Below, piece by piece: positions 59,917-64,000 of a stretch of 64,000 nucleotides of DNA. Source of the DNA: Branchiostoma belcheri (taxonomy: Eukaryota; Chordata; Leptocardii; Amphioxiformes; Branchiostomatidae); assembly GCF_001625305.1 (NCBI RefSeq), contig NW_017802491.1:4538197-4602196 (forward strand). Reading direction: 5' to 3'. The position numbers and the translations under genes were made by a program. Each line of letters begins with the position of its first letter. The first letter of the stretch is position 1. The notes beneath the pieces are model-generated. The model made no database searches and had not been told where the DNA came from. It saw only the letters and a program-made list of their open reading frames with translations.

Positions 59917-62900
59917 CGTGTGCGTGTGTGCCTGTGTGTCTATGGCTACAAATAATTTTATTAAAGCCTCATAAAAACGTTGTGCACAAGATGTTTTATG
60001 GTCATCTCAAAATATAGACAGAACAGCATTATCACACATTCACAGTGTCAAGTGTTTTACACGTTGGAATGTGATGTCCTCCATTCCAGTGTCTAAGGGG
60101 TTAGGCCTTCGATTGCCCTGTAACATGCTTGCATGTCCGTTTCAGGTGCAAATCAGAATTCAGCGGGAACGGCAGAACGACCCCTCGGAGAAAGTGTACA
60201 CTGTCGGCGGGACGGGCGGAAGGAGCAACTCCCTCGTCCGGGTTCCGTCTTTTTCTTCTCTCGTCGGTGGTGCCTGTCCGGGGGACACCGTTGGCGTCCA
60301 GGTAACTGTCAGCTAGATGGATTGGAACTTTGCTGAGATTGAGACGAGGATTAGGTCTTAATGATACATATACCTGAAGCTATCATTGAACTGAAGCTAT
60401 CGTTGAGAACTCATTTTTTCCATCTACAGGTTATTTAACAGTGTGGCGAAACATATCACAAACACACAAGCACTTCAAATCCAACATGTTCGCTGTGAAA
60501 AACAGCTGTAATGCCCTATGTGTGCATTGGCAATGAAGCTTCGAAGTTTGATAACTACATATCCCTCATTGCTTCTCTTCATTTCCAGTTTCTGGAGTCT
60601 AACTTCAACCCGTTCGAATATTCCAACAACTCCCGCATCATCCGTGCTGACGTCACGGGCCTTCACGTCAAGTGTGGAAACGTCGAAATCCCGGTCTCCG
60701 GGCTGAGCCAGCCAGTCGACATTCTAACTAACAGGAAAAACGGAAGTCTGAAAGACTCTTTGTATACTTTCCAGGCATCTGAAGCGCTTGGCAGTCTGTC
60801 TGTAAGTTAATACAGAACGTTAACTTGCAGAAACGTTCATCTGTGTTGGTAGTGATTACTGTGTAACTAGTAAAGTGTATGGTCAATTAGTTGAATCAAT
60901 TTAAACTGTTACGTTTTGTAATTATGGATTAATTCCTGAGCTTCAGACAAGTGAGTTTCTTTTCTGACTGAACATTTTTACAAAAATGTATGGACTTTTT
61001 GTTTCAGTTTTTCCAGTTCTTTGCGAAGAAAAAACAGTCGGCGTTAAGCTTCAGCTTAGACTTCAAAAGCACCCTATTTCCTCAAGACATCGCCTTGTTT
61101 CTCCGCAAGGAGGCGCCGCCGACTCCCGAGGACTACAACTGGACCACCACCCTGCCTGTTCCTGATGCACAGGTAATGTTTAAGAGCTTTACTTGTAATT
61201 CTAACCACAAATTAAACATCAAGCGATTGATTTTATTTGACAACGATGGATCGCTTTTCAATCTTTATCGAAAAGTGCGATATAACAAAAACAAAAAAGA
61301 GAGTTAACTACTAATATATACAGATGCAGAAAGGTGTTAAGTAAAATATATGAAAATGAAGACAATCTTCGATCGGTGATATCCAAGATTTTTTTCTTCA
61401 CATCGTCTGTTTTAATACTAGCGGGCTTAGTTATCACTCCAATGTGCCCTAGACAGTTAGTCTGCTATCAGTCAATAGTAATGCATTTAAAATTGAGGCA
61501 TTTGCACATAAATGGACTTACCCGCCAAAATGTATGTTACTGCCAGATTGTGTCCATCCCGTGGATAAATGAAACAGTCCTGACATCCAACCCCTACCAT
61601 TGGCTGCTGTCCCCGGAGGAGATCGACATCACGGATGACGATGTGGAAAATAAGACCAACTACTTCCTCGGTGAGTTTACCATTTGTTACTAGTCAATAG
61701 TGCCAGTCAGAGTATCACTAGAAGATTGTTTCAAAAAGGCGATTTCTTTTATCTAACGATCTCTCATTTGTTGCATTCCCCTATCAGGCGTGCGGTTTGG
61801 CTCTGCCCAGAACCTGAGTAGTGGAGACATTGTAGACTTCACTCTGCACATCTTCGAGACGTCCTGTGTTTATTTTGATGAGGATGTTGACTTGTGGCAC
61901 AGTGATGGATGTACGGTGAGTAGAGCTGTCCAATGGAATGTGGCTTCTTAACCGCAAAATTGTGTAGAGAACACTACCAGGGTGTAGAGGCAAGATGATG
62001 TGTTGTTTGCGGGGCATGTCTGGGCAACATAATTTACGGAGGCCAACAGTTGACAATTCGCAATGGCAATGTTTTCATCATTTTGCTGCGCATTTTTTTC
62101 ACTATTGAATAGTACAGGTGTTTAGAAAAAAGGAGAATGTGACATGATTTATATATATGAATTATCGCACATGTAGGTGGGAATGATGTCCAATGCCAGC
62201 CACATCCACTGCCAATGTGACCATCTGACAAAATTTAGCGGCTTCGTTGCCCCGAATCCTCTCAACATCGCTGCAGCGCTGTCTGCTAACGTTCTAGAGA
62301 ACCCAGCAGGGCTCATCCTCGTGCTTACTGTGCTCGGCATGTACTTCATGGGCGTATTATGGGCACGGAAAGAAGACAGAAGGGACTTATCCAAGGTAGC
62401 GTAAATGACGTATTCATTTTAAGTACCTATGAAAGAAGATATCTTTCTATTGCACGGTAATTGTAGCAATAACTGACTTTGACACAGGTCATTTATCAAG
62501 CTGAGAAGGCCTAATCAAGTACAAGTAAATAAGTAACTCGTAGTATGTAATAGAAGTTAAATTACCACAGTAACAAAGATATCAAGGAAATTGATATATC
62601 TTTATTCAACTTTCATAGCAATTGTTTGAGATTTCATCATTCAAATAATACTGAATTAGGCCCTGCGTTTTGATAATGTTGTCCATGGTGCTGAACACCA
62701 GCCACACAGCCCCGCAATTATCTGATCATGCTTAAGTATATACATGGTATTGATTTGTAAGTGGTATAAATCTAGTGCTCTAATTATTTTCTGTTTGCGC
62801 CACCAGCACCTTTGCTTAAACTGAAGTGAGGCATTATGTTAGAATGTTTATAAGGGTTTGGTGGATGTTTTGCCAGGTTGGAGTTAAGATTCTCCCTGGA

Positions 62901-63783
62901 CACAGACTGAACCCCAGGAAGGATTGTCAATACGTCATCACTGTTTACACTGGATTCAAGGGGAATGCTGGGACAACTGCAGAGGTAGCTTCAATTTTTC
63001 TTTGGATTAAATTTTATTTATGATATTCATGTGATATCAATGTTAATTCAACATCAATAAATTATTACATTTGGTGCCGAAAATACCTTTTATTATAAAT
63101 TCTAACCTGGTGTATTTTCCATCCTTTTATTATAATTGTGAGAGTTTAAATTTCGTCAGGTTACCATCGTGCTTTACGGCCAAGACAGAGAGAGTCCCCC
63201 TTTCATACTCAGCGACTCAAAGAGAGTGACTTTTGAGAAGGGCAGCGTGGACTCCTTTCTCGTGTCGACATCAGAGCCACTGGGAGATTTGACTTACCTA
63301 CGTGTGTGGCACAACAATGCAGGATACAGCCCTGCATGGTGAGCTGCATTTGAGTAGTCTGTCTCTCCCTCTCTCTCTCCCTCTCTCTCCACCTCTCTTC
63401 CTCTCTCTCCCTCTCCCTCTCTCTCTCTCCCTCTCTCTCCCTCCCTCTCTCTCCCTCCCTGTCTCTCCCTCTCTNNNNNNNNNNNNNNNNNNNNNNNNNN
63501 NNNNNNNNNNNNNNNNNNNNNNNNNNNNNNNNNNNNNNNNNNNNNNNNNNNNNNNNNNNNNNNNNNNNTCCTCTCTCCTCTCTTCCTCTCTCTCCCTCTC
63601 CCTCTCCCCCCTCCTCTCTCTCTCGCGCGTGTGTGTGTGCACTGCAAAGTAATGTAAAGGAATTTACAGTCTATTATATTACATTCTGGTTTTTAAACTA
63701 GACACTCATTTTTCCAGGTTCCTGAATCAAATTGTAGTGACTGACAGAGGCAACAACAGGCCGCACTTTTTCCTATGCAACAG
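46925..63783 (+). CDS. Polycystin-1-like receptor, N-terminal 29 exons (gene runs off the window)
   Basis: Exons: 46925-46952, 47360-47521, 49606-49879, 50548-50723, 51096-51228, 51699-51789, 52070-52216, 52657-52888, 53309-53507, 54243-54499, 54657-54867, 55153-55342, 55687-55885, 56255-56394, 56848-56955, 57304-57480, 57892-58017, 58611-58725, 59047-59132, 59624-59743, 60146-60301, 60589-60801, 61008-61172, 61547-61670, 61788-61915, 62177-62395, 62877-62984, 63160-63338, 63718-63783. All phases agree; about 1509 residues so far. Order: signal peptide (MEKFLMLVA then ALFVAMLM); Cys-rich module; F5/8C-like domain; REJ region with SYDPDG; F-type-lectin-like domain; long GAIN-like region; GPS (CQCDHLTKF); membrane helix 1 (AGLILVLTVLGMYFMGVLW); PLAT domain. 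Polycystin-1 family proteins are autocleaved receptors that partner TRPP channels. Ten further membrane segments should follow. Confidence 0.93.
49606..50723 (+). other. F5/8 type C (discoidin)-like domain of the polycystin-like protein
   Basis: Two exons encode about 150 residues. They run from WEPLYEPFGYAHWVILNLQQ and VWRIYRFGIINYGD to SLQTFDVYVQTQYLKITV and EFALYV. The aromatic-rich start, the middle strand WVILNL (usual VDLG position), and the closing I-x-EFALYV strand fit this jelly-roll fold, which often binds glycans or lipids. The assignment rests on pattern. Confidence 0.6.
50109..50312. repeat. ATGAAAAT octanucleotide microsatellite
   Basis: More than 20 tandem ATGAAAAT units in intron 3 of the polycystin-like gene. 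A block of three or four ATGAAGAT variants (about 50213-50237) lies in the middle. Confidence 0.97.
53690..53967 (+). mobile_element. LINE 3' end with ATTC tail
   Basis: The stretch AACGTATTTCAGCCTGACGG and TGCAATGTTTTACC matches 12838-12870. It ends in a CATT/ATTC repeat, inside intron 9 of the polycystin-like gene. Confidence 0.6.
53991..54170. mobile_element. MITE with perfect 20-bp terminal inverted repeats
   Basis: CAGTTACTCAAGCAACTGGA at 53991-54010 and its exact reverse complement at 54151-54170 bound a 180-bp element. A 14-bp direct repeat (CATGACTAACATTA) lies outside at 53971-53984 and 54218-54231. That repeat is too far out on the right to be a simple target duplication of this element. 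Confidence 0.85.
56463..56702. repeat. Long CA microsatellite
   Basis: About 240 bp of CA with GCAC and TACA variants in intron 14 of the polycystin-like gene. All open frames here come from the repeat. Confidence 0.98.
58101..58360. mobile_element. MITE family A, copy 7
   Basis: It runs from CCTGTCACACATTCATGAA to AATTTGTGAATGTGTGGC, with GACCAGGTTCGG and CATTTTTAATCATTC inside. It is intronic. Confidence 0.7.
59870..59935. repeat. TC then TG microsatellite
   Basis: A pure TC run of about 17 units followed by TG/CG repeats, in an intron of the polycystin-like gene. Confidence 0.95.
62177..62395 (+). other. GPS cleavage motif and first membrane helix
   Basis: One exon carries HIHCQCDHLTKFSGFVAP, a canonical GPS motif with the H-L/T cleavage triad. 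It is followed by a hydrophobic helix (AGLILVLTVLGMYFMGVLW) and a basic stop-transfer (ARKEDRRDLSK). The preceding exon (61788-61915) supplies the upstream GPS cysteine and tryptophan (DLWHSDGC). Confidence 0.92.
62877..63783 (+). other. PLAT domain exons
   Basis: Three exons encode DCQYVITVYTGFKGNAGTTA, VTIVLYGQD, FEKGSVDSFLVS and LRVWHNNAGYSPAWFLNQIV with DRG. These are the standard strands of the PLAT (LH2) domain that follows the first membrane helix in polycystin-1 proteins. Confidence 0.92.
63361..63640. repeat. CT-rich microsatellite containing an assembly gap (N at 63475-63568)
   Basis: CTCT/CCCT repeats on both sides of 94 N. The gap is in an intron of the polycystin-like gene, so it does not hide coding sequence that the phases require. 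Confidence 0.98.
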
Positions 63784-64000
63784 GTAACTGGCAAATTAGT
63801 GAAAATGCATTTTAACACATTTAAATGTATCTTAAAGACACTAGCACAATTTAAATTACACCGTCATACTAAAAAAGAATAATTCTTATTTTCAAAATAG
63901 TTTTAGTTTCTTCTTGCCTTTTGTCATTTATCATCATAAACTTTTCACCAAATCTGTGTATATTCCACAAACACTTCTAACCAACCAGCAGCGAGAAATT

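Noticed and set aside
63294..63652. Arginine/glutamate- and serine/leucine-rich frames
   Set aside because: They are translations of a CT microsatellite interrupted by N.

Overview
The window is animal nuclear DNA, most likely from an amphioxus (Branchiostoma). The support is: short exons separated by introns with clean GT-AG borders; a chain of near-identical EGF exons feeding a C-type lectin domain; an F8A/HAP40 gene and a polycystin-1-like gene of deuterostome type; and dense miniature transposons, a tRNA-derived SINE and microsatellites. Three runs of N (30319-30338, 41170-41211, 63475-63568) mark a draft assembly. I built the spliced genes by hand by following splice phases. Every junction in the lectin, cytokine-like, F8A and polycystin models keeps frame.

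Layout. 1-124 is the last exon of an upstream lectin paralogue, with an in-frame stop. 3972-14604 (+) is a complete 17-exon type II membrane protein: a tyrosine-rich cytoplasmic tail, one membrane helix, a stalk, eleven EGF exons and a C-type lectin domain (about 896 aa). The flank behind each lectin copy is duplicated (about 125-2770 and 14605-17485), so this is a tandem lectin locus. 17.6-24.1 kb is a transposon-rich spacer holding a 920-bp Mutator-like element with a 9-bp target duplication, a LINE tail, two perfect or near-perfect foldbacks and several MITE families.

24209-28089 (+) is a five-exon gene for a secreted protein of 218 aa. All four introns are in phase 0, the protein looks all-helical, and the 3' UTR has ATTTA motifs. 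The architecture resembles the IL-6/CNTF/G-CSF type of four-helix cytokine. It is the strongest candidate for something undescribed. Its last exon plus 3' flank appears again at 30339-32063 after an assembly gap. 32214-33701 (-), possibly with a 5' exon at 36063-36150, encodes a secreted precursor holding two copies of a small peptide with a C-x3-C-x8-C-x3-C pattern, bounded by a KR site and a GKR amidation site. 36.7-41.2 kb is a tandem array with a period of about 2 kb that ends in an assembly gap.

41357-46311 (-) is a 14-exon F8A (HAP40) orthologue. It sits head to head, about 0.6 kb apart, with 46925-63783+ (+), the first 29 exons of a polycystin-1-like receptor: signal peptide, short Cys-rich module, F5/8C-like domain, REJ region with a second F-type-lectin-like domain inside it, GPS cleavage site, first membrane helix and PLAT domain. 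This gene continues past the window.

The lectin receptor, the cytokine-like gene and the peptide precursor give the left half the look of a fast-evolving defence or signalling neighbourhood. That reading is inference. F8A and polycystin are conserved genes.
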